64,000 bases of DNA from Monodelphis domestica (taxonomy: Eukaryota; Chordata; Mammalia; Didelphimorphia; Didelphidae): assembly GCF_027887165.1 (NCBI RefSeq), contig NC_077227.1, positions 537,961,293 to 538,025,292 of the forward strand, read 5' to 3'. A program made the translations under genes and the position numbers. This document shows, one piece after another, positions 10,138 to 19,461 of this stretch (position 1 is the stretch's first letter; every line of letters begins with the position of its first letter). The notes under the pieces are model-generated. The model had not been told where the DNA came from and made no database searches. It saw only the letters and a list, made by a program, of their open reading frames with translations.

Positions 10138-10225
10138 ATAATTACTTAAAGTTTGCCGAGTGCAATTTTCACAATAGCCCTGTGAGGCTCAGAGAAATGA
10201 AATGATTAGACCATTGCCACAAAAT
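10138..10225 (-). repeat. MIR/THER1 fragment
   Basis: 'ttcacaatagccctgtgagg' and 'ctcagagaaatgaaatg' are the reverse of the CORE-SINE 3' half; a SINE follows at once. Confidence 0.5.
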
Positions 10226-10227
10226 CA

Positions 10228-10442
10228 AGAATCAATTAGGAGCAGATAGTTTGCTCAGTGGTTAGAGAGCCAGGCCTGGAGATGGGAAGTCCTGAGTTAA
10301 AATCTGGCCTCAGACACTTCCTAGTTGTGTGACCTTGGATAAGTCACTTAACCCCATTTGCATAGCCCTTACCATTCTTCTGCCTTAGAATCCATACTTA
10401 AGGCAAAAAATAAAGGTTTAAATAAAAGAAAGGGGGGGGGGG
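10228..10442 (+). mobile_element. tRNA-derived SINE ending in a poly-G run
   Basis: Head 'ttgctcagtggttagagagc', core 'cttcctagttgtgtgacctt', tail 'ttaaggcaaaaaataaagg' then A-rich and a run of about twelve G. Confidence 0.8.
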
Positions 10443-10512
10443 AGGCAATACTGATCTTAGATGCCCCAGGTGTGCCTAGGTCCTTGGATGTTTATGACTT
10501 TATCCTTTGTTT

Positions 10513-11008
10513 TCTGAGAATAGGTCTTCCTAATACAGTGGCCACTCACAGGCTGGCTCCCAATCCTGGTAGGCACAGAAGTTTTTTGTTTGTTTGTTTT
10601 AAACCCTTACCTTTCATCTTGGAATCAATACTGTGTATTAAGGGCTAGGCAATGGGGGTTAAGTGACTTGCCCAGGGTCACACAACTGGGAAGTGTCTGA
10701 GGCCACATTTGAACCTAGGACCTCCCATGTCTAGACCTGATTCTCAATGCACTGAGCTACTCAGCTACCCCCTCGGCACAGAAGTTTTACCCTGCTTCAT
10801 TTTCCTCCTGTAGGCTCCCCTCCTAGAGAGGGTGGTGACCTGCCCCCATCCCCATTCTCAAGGGCTCACCACATGGGTGCCAGACTTAGTGTGGACATTT
10901 GATAGGTTTTATCCTACTAAGGCAGCAGAACTCCCAAGCTCAAGCAATCCACCAGTGCCTAGCTTCCTCAGCAGCAGGGATTATAGGTGTTTGATAACAT
11001 ACCTGGCT
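10513..11008 (-). pseudogene. 7SL RNA (signal recognition particle RNA) pseudogene
   Basis: On the minus strand nearly the whole 7SL RNA can be followed in order. The plus strand shows the reverse of: the 5' domain ('acctggct' at the right end, 'gcagggattataggtgt', 'aactcccaagctcaagcaatcc'), the S domain ('tgccagacttagtgtggaca', 'ccctgcttcattttcc') and the 3' domain ('cagtggccactcacagg'). About 300 bp of RNA sequence is present once the inserted SINE (10586-10774) is removed. Divergence is spread throughout and CpGs are lost, so this is a retrocopy and not a transcribed gene. An Alu is ruled out because the S domain is present. Confidence 0.8.
10586..10774 (-). mobile_element. tRNA-derived SINE inside the 7SL pseudogene
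   Basis: Reverse-oriented: 'aacccttacctttcatcttg', 'ggcaatgggggttaagtgac', 'gaacctaggacctcccatg'. Perfect 14-bp duplication GGCACAGAAGTTTT at 10572-10585 and 10775-10788. Confidence 0.92.
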
Positions 11009-11035
11009 CCTCAGATGCTGTGAAGCTTAGCATGA

Positions 11036-11195
11036 GATTCTTAACCTGGATTCTATGAAAACTTGAGGGTTTTTTAATACTATATTTCAATGCAATTTAT
11101 TTTCTTTACATTCCTATGCATTTTACTTTATGCATTTTAAAACATTCCGAGAAGGATTCTGTAGACTTCACCAGACTGCCAAAAGACCCATGATA
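11036..11195 (+). repeat. hAT/MER-type nonautonomous repeat
   Basis: 'gattcttaacctggattcta' at the left, 'catttcaatgcaatttatt'-like middle, 'cattccgagaaggattctgt' and 'agacttcaccagactgccaa' at the right. Same family as 2500-2553 and 31490-32405. Superfamily assignment is a guess from the terminal 'ttaagaacc' motif. Confidence 0.5.
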
Positions 11196-11354
11196 TGAAC
11201 AAGGGTACAAACTCTTGGTTGTGTGAAGAAAGCTTCTGTCTCTTGTGAATTTGGGGAATGATCTGGGTATTGATTTTCATTATTCTCATTTTCTGAACTG
11301 ATGGGGAAAATATTACCAATAATGGTAGTTATCCTTTGTACTAGAAGACCAAAA

Positions 11355-11708
11355 AGGTATCACTACATTGGGGTCATTGTACAGTGTGTCTGACTATAGC
11401 TGACCAGACCAACATTAGAGCCCAGAAGGCTCTAGCACAATTCAGGCACAAATAGCCAGGAAGAACATTTGGTATGGAATTATCTTGTAATTTGTAGAGC
11501 TTCATTTCTTTTGCTTTGTTCATAGAGCACAGGGTCTTCTTTGATGTGGGTACGCCATGCTGGATGGTCCTGTCTCCCATGCCTCACAATCATTATCAAA
11601 GTTCCTCAGAGTGACCTTCAGAGTGTCCTTGTAATCCCTTCTTCTGACCTCCATGGGAGCATTTGCCTCATGTGACTTCATACAACAGCTAATTACTTCA
11701 TAGTACAT
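11355..11708 (-). mobile_element. LINE ORF2 C-terminal tail (CR1/RTE-X-like)
   Basis: On the minus strand the translation contains 'RRRDYKDTLKVTLRNFD' followed by 'CEAWETGPSSMAYPHQRR' in two overlapping frames, then a C..C..H-like end ('CLNCARAFWALMLVWSAIVR'). This order, with RYKDTLK..L and then a terminal zinc-finger-like motif, is typical of the far C-terminus of non-L1 LINE polymerases. The clade is not fixed. Frames are interrupted, so it is inert. Confidence 0.5.
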
Positions 11709-12225
11709 TCATATTAAATACATTTTCAAATTTAAATATCTACTTTACAAATGCCTCCACATAAATGTACACATACATATAAATATGTGTATTTATATAT
11801 TTCTGTAAAAGTGTGAGCACAATAGGAAAGTCAGTCAGAAGTTAAAGTATCTAATTTCTAGGTCTGCTTTCCTATTAGCAACCTAGAAGGGGTGAGAGCA
11901 GATCTGTGTGGTCTCAGGTGCTAAATTGGGGAGGTGGGGAGGTAAGGTTTCTTCTCCACAGAAATCAGAGACTACCAGCACAGTGACTCATGTGTCTTGA
12001 TCTGTCAGTCTGTGCCCCCAGGGACGTTTGTGGAAGAAGGTGGGCCTGGGAGATAGAGAAGGAGCAGGGTCTTTGAATGGCAGAAGATGGGGAAGGTGGG
12101 AGGAATGAACCACTCCTTCACCCTTCACAAATGCACCCATTGTTAGACCTTGCCTTATTGTGTACTCCCACTCCAGCTATTTTTGGCTCAAGTGAAAAAA
12201 ATTCTTAGTTATACTCTCCTTCATG
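11709..12225. other. Unassigned; repeat-poor
   Basis: AT-rich spacer to 11830, then a more balanced stretch (11870-12170) with no recognised repeat. Could be single-copy. Confidence 0.5.
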
Positions 12226-12640
12226 CACAAAGATTCTAGAACTTAGAACTAAAAGAGATTTAAGATCTCATCCATTCCAATGTCCTCATTTTACAAATGA
12301 GAAAATTGAGGCGTTGCTCTCATTTAAATAGAAAGAAGTAGATTTTAAACCTGGGTGGTGCATGCCTGACGTCAAGAACCTGAGTTCAAATCAGACCTCA
12401 GACACTAGCTATGTGACTCTGGGCAAGCCGCTTAACCCTCTCAGTTTCCTCATCTGTAAATGAGTTAGTTAAAGAAGGAAATGGCAAACCCCTCCAGTAT
12501 CTTTGCCAAGAAAATCCCAAATAGGGGTTACAAGGAGTCAAACATAACTAACTGACTAAACATAAACAAAGAATTTGAACCCAGATCTTCTGATTCCAAA
12601 TCGAATGTTCTTTCTGTTTCATACCACTCAACATCTTCAT
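12226..12640 (-). repeat. MIR/THER1 CORE-SINE split by MAR1
   Basis: Left part 12226-12345 ('attttacaaatgagaaaatt'), right part 12570-12640 ('gaatttgaacccagatcttc'); the two halves meet when the MAR1 is removed. Confidence 0.6.
12346..12562 (+). mobile_element. MAR1-type SINE with RTE tail
   Basis: 'cctgagttcaaatcagacctc', 'gaaggaaatggcaaacccct', 'ccagtatctttgccaagaaa' and 'catctaactgactaaac'-like tail. Flanks AGATTTTAAAC and AGAATTTGAAC look like a decayed duplication. Confidence 0.8.
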
Positions 12641-12730
12641 TTTACAAATGAGGAGACTGAGGTTCAGAAAGGTTGAAATTTACCCCAAATCACATAGTTG
12701 ATCAGCACAGTAGGGGATGACATACATAGA
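12640..12730 (-). repeat. MIR fragment
   Basis: 'attttacaaatgaggagactg' equivalent followed by 'ggttcagaaaggttg'. Confidence 0.6.
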
Positions 12731-12744
12731 GTATGTCAGCTCTT

Positions 12745-12960
12745 GAATCTCTCTCAGTAAACATTTATTACAGTCCTACTATATGCCAAGGGATACGAAG
12801 GAAGACAAAAGACAGTCCTTGCCCTCAAGAACCCCACTATTAATGGCAACTAATACCTAAGTACCCTAACTAGCTTACATTTTAATGGAAATCACTTTAT
12901 CTCAAATTCCTCACCTGTTACAATTAAAAATATTTTGAGAGACTGATTTTGGGGTGAGAA
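12745..12960 (+). repeat. Old LINE fragment (L2/CR1-like)
   Basis: 'cctactatatgccaagggat', 'cagtccttgccctcaagaac', then 'tagcttacattttaatgg' and 'actgattttggggtgagaac'. Collinear with the pieces at 13230-13366 and 14294-14365. Confidence 0.45.
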
Positions 12961-13229
12961 CACATATATATGTACATATACATGGGGTGTATGGAGTATT
13001 CAAGGAGTACCAGCACCTGTGGTGTGATGGCTTGCCCAGTCCTTTCCAGGGCTTTTCATTCACCTTTGGAGTTCACCTGGCACTCAACTCTCACCTGTGG
13101 CTCCAAGAAGCTGTAGCATGTGTAACAGCTACCCTCCAGTAAAACCATCTCAGTAGATGGGCTAAATGAACTGAGGTTTACTGTAGCAGAAATCATGGCC
13201 CCTAGGTCTTCCTCATTTGCTAGTTGTGC
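12961..13229. other. Unassigned, probably a dispersed repeat
   Basis: 'gtaccagcacctgtggtgtg', 'gcttttcattcacctttgga', 'cacctgtggctccaagaagc' feel like a marsupial interspersed repeat I cannot name. Confidence 0.35.
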
Positions 13230-13371
13230 AACTAATAGTATCAACAAGCAATTATGTGTTTCTTATGTACTAATGTATGATAACATACTTATGTATTAGA
13301 CATTGTGCTCAGCTCTGGGAATGCAAAGAAAGGCTAAAACAAAGTCCCTTCCTAAAGTAGTTTATGTTAAA

Positions 13372-13372
<1 letters not shown>

Positions 13373-13409
<37 letters not shown>
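13373..13409 (+). repeat. (CA)n microsatellite at the SINE tail
   Basis: Uninterrupted CA units where the SINE's A-rich tail would be. Confidence 0.95.
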
Positions 13410-13411
<2 letters not shown>

Positions 13412-13528
13412 CTTACCTTCTGTCTTAGAAGCACACAAAGAATCAGCTCCAAGGCAGAAGAGGGTAGACAATTGGGTTAAGTAACTTTCCCAGGGCCACA
13501 CAGCTAGGAAGTGTCTGAGGTCACATTC

Positions 13529-14228
13529 TGTGAAAGGGAACTCTTTATTCTCTTTGTCTATTTTGAGTTAACACTAACTTAAATATCCCTACTTAGTAGC
13601 TCACCAGACTATGAAGTGTGACTCAGACTTTCTTTTAGTACCCCTACTTAGTACCTCACCAGACACTAAGTAAGAGTGTTTGCAAGTCATTTGCTAAAGT
13701 GGGTAACAACTCAATCAGTCAGGAAATTGTGAATCCTTTTGATAAGAGTTTACAACTCCAGAGGATGAGAAGTGGATCCCTCAAGACACTGCCCTCCCTG
13801 GACAGTGCTAGATAATTTGAAAGCTGTGATTGGCCCCTGTGAAAGGAAGGGACAAGAAATCACCATTAAAGCCCTGAATTTCTGGAGCTAGAGGTTGGCT
13901 TCAACTCGAACTGCCTCTTTGAGGGAACTTGTTTGAGTGAATAGCTGGCTTTCCTTTCCTGACTTCTGGAGAGAGATTAATTCTGGTAGAGGGTTAACAA
14001 GTCATGCCAGACTGAGCAGAGCACTGGGGCCATGTTTAGTGTGATAGGCTAAATATCTTCTCTGCCCTCTTTTTGTATTTCTCAACATTCACTCTCTCCG
14101 CCAATTTTGTAAATAAAAACTATTAAAAGTGATTTTGACTTGAGCTATAATTATTTTAAATCAGCAACCACCATATTATTTATAATTTTCATATATTTTA
14201 GTCAAACCCTTCATTTTAATGCCTTACA
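13529..14228 (+). mobile_element. Endogenous retrovirus solo LTR (fossil)
   Basis: 700 bp, TGTGAAAGG ... CCTTACA. AATAAA lies in 'ttttgtaaataaaaactatt' (about 14107), followed by a U5 ending in 'atattttagtcaaaccc'. It sits inside a SINE: removing it restores 'gaggtcacatttgaactgagg'. Target duplication ATTC/ATTT (4 bp, one difference). No internal genes remain. Confidence 0.82.
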
Positions 14229-14423
14229 ATTTGAACTGAGGTTCTTCTGACTCCAGGCCTGGTTCTCTATCCACTGTGTTTCCCAACTGCCCCAAGTAGC
14301 TTACACTTTATTGGAAGTCCTTTCACTTCAAATCCCTCCTCTATGTTACTGATTTTTGGGTAAGAATATGAGTTTGTTGATTAGGCCAGCATCATAACAA
14401 TAAAGGCGAAAAGGTCATTGACC

Positions 14424-14512
14424 TTCTCAACAAGTGTCTGAGGTCAAATTTGAACTCAGGATCTCTTATCTTCAGGCCTGGCTCTCAATCACTGAGCCAC
14501 CTAGCTGCTCCA
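14424..14512 (-). mobile_element. tRNA-derived SINE, 5' half
   Basis: 'gtgtctgaggtcaaatttga', 'ggcctggctctcaatcactg', 'agccacctagctgctcc' (reverse head). Confidence 0.75.
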
Positions 14513-14519
14513 AATGGGC

Positions 14520-14797
14520 TTTTTTATAAAGAATTCATAGTTTCAAATAACCTTCAGGAAATTAACATTAAACTTAGTTCAGCCTGAATGATAGCATTTA
14601 ATGGTACAAATAAAACAATGAGAAGACTGTCCCATAAGAGGAAATGATTTCCAATTGACTAAATGGCATGGAATGATTTTCCTCAAAGAAAACCAGGAAG
14701 CAAGGAGCCCTATCCAATCAGAGTTTTTTAGAAGATACTTGATTTATTCAAAATATCATTAATAATAGTTTATGACTACAGAAAGGAAGGATATAGA
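14520..14797. other. Unassigned
   Basis: Nothing recognised. Confidence 0.5.
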
Positions 14798-14890
14798 AGG
14801 CAGTGTGGTATGGTAGAAAGAGTAGAGGAATAGGGGTCAAGAGAACAGAATTTCTTTCTGTGAAGGTTCCTACTCTGGGGCCTTAGGCAC
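14798..14890 (+). repeat. MIR head
   Basis: 'gcagtgtggtatggtagaaa' then 'gagtagaggaataggggtca': CORE-SINE head. Confidence 0.5.
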
Positions 14891-14999
14891 TATTAAATCT
14901 AGTCATCTTCCTGGAGAACCAGCTTTTCTACTTAAAATCATTCCAGGGGATCAGGGATCTAGTGCTGGAAGAAAACTTGGAGAACCCCAACACCAACAT

Positions 15000-15160
15000 T
15001 TTATTATTATTATTTATTATAGTTAATATATTATATTATTTTTATTTATATATAATAATTATAGGTATGATATATAATAAATACATAATTTATTATATAT
15101 TAATATATCAACATATTATTTTATTATATATTATTATTTTAAATATTAATTACTTTAAAA
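15000..15160 (+). repeat. AT-rich low-complexity stretch
   Basis: Almost pure A/T with TATTAT and TATAAT units. Confidence 0.9.
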
Positions 15161-15356
15161 TTTTTTTTAAACCCTTACCTTCCATCTTAGAATCCATACT
15201 GTATATTATTTCCAAGGCAGAAGAGCAGTAAGGGTTAGGCAATAGGGGTTAAGTGACTTGACCAAAGTCACACAGCTATGAAGTGTCTGAGGCCAGATTT
15301 GAACCTAGAACCTCTTGTCTATAGATTTGGCTCTCAATCCACTGAACCACCCAGCT
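15161..15356 (-). mobile_element. tRNA-derived SINE, full length
   Basis: T-run, 'acccttaccttccatcttag', 'ggcaataggggttaagtgac', 'cactgaaccacccagctgac'. The T-run merges with the AT-rich stretch before it. Confidence 0.88.
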
Positions 15357-15420
15357 GACAACCAAACACCTTCATTTCATAGAGAGAGCACTGAGGCCCA
15401 GAGACAGGAAGCCATTTGTG
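15357..15420 (-). repeat. MIR fragment
   Basis: 'cttcatttcatagagagagc' and 'actgaggcccagagacagg'; its other part may be at 14965-15000 across the SINE. Confidence 0.5.
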
Positions 15421-16020
15421 GAAAGGAAACAAGACTGACAGTTTGTGGGGGAAGGGGCCAACTGGGAGTGGCAGTTGGGTCTTGTGACTAGCACTTTCTT
15501 CCTGCCGTGTGGGACTGGCTTCCAGGTGTTGGAGGAGAGAGGTGCTTGTTCATCCCAGTCTGGAGTGGCATGCTCTTCTTGGTTCAGCCCGAAGACATAG
15601 GTTTCTGAAGGTTAGAATTGTTCTTGTTTGCTTTCTATCTACTGCTAAGATTCTGAAGTATACAAAACTGGACTGATATAGAGGAGACGGAAGTGGGAAA
15701 ACCCTCCGCCAGCCTCTAGAGCCTGGCCCTATACTCTGAAGCTAAGGAAAACCTCCAATTCCAACTGGATTATTAAACTTTATATTATTTGAATTCACAG
15801 TCAGATAAGTGGACTATCTTTTCTGGTCACAGAGGGAGCTGAAAATCAGTTCAGTCATCAAGGCAATAAAAGACCTTATCGGACCCCTGCTATTTCCTCT
15901 CAGCAGGGGGCATCTCCCTCCCTTGCCTCACCAAGCAGTGTTCCCTCTCTCCCCTTAACTCCTCCTTACCCTCATACAAACCTCCCATTATCCCCCATTT
16001 TTCCAATCCCAATAAATATT
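15421..16020. other. Unassigned; possibly LTR-derived
   Basis: 'ctgactagcactttcttcct'-like start, 'ggattattaaactttatatt' near 15766 and a pyrimidine-rich end recall LTRs, but I found no convincing boundaries. Confidence 0.3.
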
Positions 16021-16024
16021 ACAC

Positions 16025-16115
16025 ATTGGCTCAAGGTCACATATTTTAAGTGACAGAAATAGTACTTGAACTGGGATCTTCTTACTACAAATCTGTGGCT
16101 CTTTCCATTTCTACA
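16025..16115 (-). repeat. MIR fragment
   Basis: 'ggctcaaggtcacatatttt', 'cttgaactgggatcttctta'. Confidence 0.55.
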
Positions 16116-16334
16116 ATCTCCTAGTCCCCCACCTTGAGCCTTCTGAACTTCACTGGGCCCCAATAGAGCTTGGTTTCCTGGTTTCAGAGATCTCCCAAAC
16201 CAGAGTCCTAATTACTTTTGCCCCTTCTACCTCGACTGTCTCTTAGAGCCAGTCCTAATCCTTAACCATAGTTCCTCTAGTCCTGTGGTGACCCCTCCTG
16301 ATTTCCTTTGGGCCAAAAATGTCCTATTACTTAA

Positions 16335-16465
16335 CCCAGCCTACTACTTACCTAAGTGAACTTGGGTACGTTTTCTGACCTCTTTATTTCCTCACTTGTA
16401 AAATGAGGGTTTGGACAAGAGGACCTCCCTCTAAGGTCCCTTCCAGCTCTATAGCTATGATTCTC
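16335..16465 (+). repeat. MIR/THER1
   Basis: 'acctctttatttcctcactt', 'gtaaaatgagggtttggaca', 'aaggtcccttccagctctat'. Confidence 0.65.
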
Positions 16466-16639
16466 TCTAACTTACCTCAAAACAAGAAAATACAAAGAGT
16501 TATAAAAAAGACGGGTTTATCATCTCCTCAGAAGTCAATAATTTAACCTAACACATCGCTCATCCCTGCAGCCTATAAAATATATCTCTTCCCTCTCTCC
16601 CCTACTTCCTTATACACTCCCCATACTGGGGGTATTTTT

Positions 16640-16745
16640 ATGTGACTTTAAATAGTTGTTTCCAACTCTGGGCCTCAGTTTTCTCCTCTATAAAATGAAA
16701 GGCCTTGAAGATTACTGAGGCCTTTCCAGTTCTAAATAAAATTCT
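16640..16745 (+). repeat. MIR/THER1
   Basis: 'ggcctcagttttctcctcta', 'taaaatgaaaggccttgaag', 'cctttccagttctaaata'. Confidence 0.65.
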
Positions 16746-16749
16746 AAAA

Positions 16750-17240
16750 ATTCTGGGGTTTATGATTTATAGGCTCCAAAGGAGGTAGTAGTGGGGAAAC
16801 GCTGACCAGGCAGTGCTTCAAGTGTGGACTCTTTCAGCCTTGACCTTATTTGAACCTGGTTAGTACAACTCCCTTTAGCTCAGCTTCCCTCTTTGTCTTC
16901 TCTACCCCTGAGCAAAAGGTTGTAGAGTGAATCCTGTGTGATGCCCCAGGAGGTGACCTATTCAGTGTCTTACCTATGTTAGCAAGGCAGAGTTCACAAG
17001 TCTTGCCTCTAAACTGCTTAACTGTTTATTTAATTAAAGATGTGAAAGATAAAACCCCATAGCAGATGGGTTGCAAAAGAGAAGTCCCCCCAAAAGAAGA
17101 GAGCCTTTCTCCATTGCCCTGGGCCTCCCACAATGCCAGGGCTCTGGCAGGGTCCCAATTCAGCTGTGGATGGTTTGGCATGATCTCAGGCTTGAGAAAG
17201 AGAAAAGATTCCTTTGCTTTCTGTTCAGGAACAAGAGAAG
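16750..17240. other. Unassigned
   Basis: Several overlapping short frames on both strands at 17026-17319 (61-97 codons) without a recognisable product; no repeat recognised with confidence. Confidence 0.45.
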
Positions 17241-17244
17241 AGCC

Positions 17245-17400
17245 AAGAAAGAGTGATCCAAAAGTGGAGTAGGCTGCTGTGGGAGGGAGTGCTATTTCAT
17301 CATGACTGGAAACCTTCAAGCAAAGGCTTGATGGCCTCTTGTTGAGCTCTGAGGGATTTCTGTGCCAGTGTGGGCTATTCAGTGACCACTGAGTGACCTT
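17245..17400 (+). mobile_element. CR1/L3-like LINE fragment
   Basis: 'ctgtgggagggagtgctatt', 'gactggaaaccttcaagcaa', 'aggcttgatggcctcttgtt' match the part of CR1/L3 just upstream of its 3' end. Confidence 0.5.
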
Positions 17401-17521
17401 CCCTAGGACACCATGAGTCTATGAAGGCTCTGTCCAATCAGAGAGGTCCAGGGGTACCACTGAACCCCTTCTCACCCTCCTCCCAGACTGGGACTCATGC
17501 AAAGTAGAAATCTGGCGCTCA

Positions 17522-17760
17522 CATCTAGAAAGGACCTTAGAGATCTCCTCATTTAACTCCCTCAGTTTGCAAAGGTGAAAGGAAACTGAGGCCATCAGGA
17601 GGGGAAGTGACTTACTGATCCAAGGCAAGTAACTGAGCCAGAATTCAAACCCAGGTCTCTAGTACCCTTTCCTTGACTCCACACTGTTCATTCGGTACAA
17701 ACCCTTCATATTTCAGATTATGAAACTGAGGCCAAAACAGGGGAAGCGGGTCATGGAGAT
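17522..17760 (-). repeat. Two MIR/THER1 fragments
   Basis: 17522-17690 ('aggaccttagagatctcctc', 'attcaaacccaggtctctag') and 17690-17760 ('attatgaaactgaggccaaa'). Confidence 0.6.
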
Positions 17761-17807
17761 AATAAGTAGTATTTGTTCCTGATGTCCTTTTATACCACAA
17801 AAACTGC

Positions 17808-17934
17808 CAGTTTATGGCACAGTGGATGGATCACTGGCTCACACAGCTGGGAAGTATCTGAGGCCAGATTTGAACCTAGGACCTCCCGCTCTAGGACTGG
17901 CTCTCAAACCACTGAGCTACCCAGCTGCCCCCAT
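17808..17934. mobile_element. Head-to-head SINE fragments
   Basis: 17808-17838 is a forward SINE head ('ggcacagtggatggatcact'); 17839-17934 is the reverse 5' half of the tailed SINE ('ccagatttgaacctaggacc' to 'ctacccagctgccccc'). Confidence 0.65.
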
Positions 17935-17964
17935 TATGGGACTTTTACATGAGTTAAAGTAAAT

Positions 17965-18040
17965 ATACTTATATGTGGCTTAGCATAGTGCCTGGTACAT
18001 TGTAGGTACTTAAATGCTTGTTCCCTTCTATCATCATTAT
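17965..18040 (+). repeat. L2/MIR 3' end
   Basis: 'gcttagcatagtgcctggta', 'cattgtaggtacttaaatgc'. Confidence 0.55.
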
Positions 18041-18044
18041 TCAC

Positions 18045-18315
18045 AGTTAGCACCGCTATAGTACTTACAATTTACAAAGTAACATATCTATTTATGAATA
18101 TATAGATCATCTCGTTTTATCCTCCCAATAATTCCAGGAGGTAGACAGTGTTATTTTCCCCATTCTTTATAGACAAGGAAATTAAGTCAAATAGTGGCTT
18201 AGGGACTTACCGATGGTCACGTAGCTAGTAAATGTCTGAGGAGGGATTTGAATTGAGATCATCCTAATGTGAGGTCTGGTCCTCTATCCACTGTGCTACC
18301 AAGCTGCCTTTCAGT
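18045..18315 (-). repeat. THER1/MIR CORE-SINE, nearly complete
   Basis: 'cttacaatttacaaagtaac', 'ttatcctcccaataattcc', 'tatagacaaggaaattaag', 'tctatccactgtgctaccaa': whole reverse element. Confidence 0.75.
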
Positions 18316-18344
18316 CATCAGTAAGATCAAGAATTACAAGATCA

Positions 18345-18455
18345 AAGGATTTAGAGCTGGGAAAGACCTTAGAAGTTATGTAGTCCAACCCACTCATTTG
18401 TAGAAGAGGAAACAAGTCCAGAAAGGTTCAGTAACTATTCTTTATGCACAAGTCA
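18345..18455 (-). repeat. MIR fragment
   Basis: 'ggatttagagctgggaaaga', 'tagtccaacccactcatttg'. Confidence 0.6.
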
Positions 18456-18459
18456 TTGA

Positions 18460-18985
18460 TAGCAATCAGGGGCAGCTTAATTGTACCATTATATATATTT
18501 CCATTGCATTTTGGATAATGGATAACCCACAACTTCCATTTTTCTGATAGTATGGTGTTCCATCATTCATATCCATATGGTATCACTAGGAGAATATTCA
18601 AAGAACTGCTCTGAAATGCCATCTGCTCTGATCTCCTTCCTCTCACCCCTTCTGTATCCTGGAAGATTATGCCAGAAGAGTCCAAGCTCTCTGAGGTCCT
18701 TTAACACTAGGAACAACTTTGACGATATGCCCAGTAAAAAATGGGGTGCCTGCTATTCATGAACCAGCATAGCAAGGGCAAAGAAATTCATCACCAGAAA
18801 GTAGGCTACTGAGAGATCAGATTTTTGAACCACATTGACCCATGAAATAAAGTCTGTAAGGATTAAGTAAATTACAGGGACAGTCTCATATTACTCAACA
18901 CAGCTTTGCCAACTTAAAGCATTGCTCAGCAACTTTCAGAACCTCTCTGTTTCATGCCCAGATTGGGAGGTTCCTTTTGTAATCT
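18460..18985. other. Unassigned
   Basis: Nothing recognised with confidence. Confidence 0.5.
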
Positions 18986-18987
18986 GG

Positions 18988-19232
18988 ACTTTTTTTGTTC
19001 AGTTGTTTTAAGCTGCATCCAACTCTTCATGACCCCATTTGGAGTTTTCTTGGCAAAGATGCTAGAGTTGTTGGCCATTTTCTTCTCCAGCTCATTTAAT
19101 AGACAAGGCAAACAAGACAAAGACTTGCCCAGGGTCACACATAGATAGTAAGTGTATGAGTTCAGATTTCAACTCAGGAAGATGAGTCTTCCTGAGTTCC
19201 AGCCCATTATTCTAGTACTCTAGCACTTTCTA
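18988..19232 (-). mobile_element. MAR1-type SINE with RTE tail
   Basis: Reverse: 'gttcagttgttttaagctgc', 'catgaccccatttggagttt', 'tcttggcaaagatgctagag', 'ttcttctccagctcatttaa', 'gcccagggtcacacat'. Confidence 0.85.
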
Positions 19233-19262
19233 GTTCTCCAATATTTCTTAGACCAAGCAAAT

Positions 19263-19290
19263 GCAAAAAAACAAAACAAAACAAAAACCC
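19263..19290 (+). repeat. (AAAAC)n
   Basis: Short A-rich run with AAAAC units. Confidence 0.8.
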
Positions 19291-19319
19291 TTCTACATTC
19301 AAGTCAATTCCCTTTTTTC

Positions 19320-19460
19320 CAGCCTCAGTTGCCTCAACTCTAAAACGAGGACTAGATGATTTCATGTTAATGTTGGACTAGATGATTTCCATGGTCCCTT
19401 AAAGCTGAAATATTTTTCCTATATTATAATTCTCCTTCCAGCTTTAACATTCTAATCATT
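19320..19460 (+). repeat. MIR/THER1
   Basis: 'cctcagttgcctcaactcta', 'ggactagatgatttc' present twice in tandem, 'ttccagctttaacattcta'. Confidence 0.6.
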
Positions 19461-19461
19461 G

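Larger units (their letters stand above)
13367..14293 (-). mobile_element. tRNA-derived SINE split by a solo LTR
   Basis: Reverse SINE: 'ccttaccttctgtcttagaa', 'cacagctaggaagtgtctg' to 13528, then 'tttgaactgaggttcttctg' from 14231. Its tail has turned into a CA repeat (13373-13409). Decayed duplication AAGTAGTTTATG (13355-13366) versus AAGTAGCTTACA (14294-14305). Confidence 0.8.
13230..14365 (+). repeat. Old LINE fragment (L2/CR1-like) split by SINE and LTR
   Basis: Left 13230-13366 ('gacattgtgctcagctctgg', 'aaagtcccttcctaaagtag'), right 14294-14365 ('agtagcttacactttattgg', 'actgatttttgggtaagaat'). Same order as 12745-12960. Confidence 0.45.

Noticed and set aside
10846-11008. Alu or B1 element
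   Set aside because: The resemblance to Alu is explained by a 7SL RNA copy: the S domain, absent from Alu, is present in the right order, and the other repeats are marsupial.
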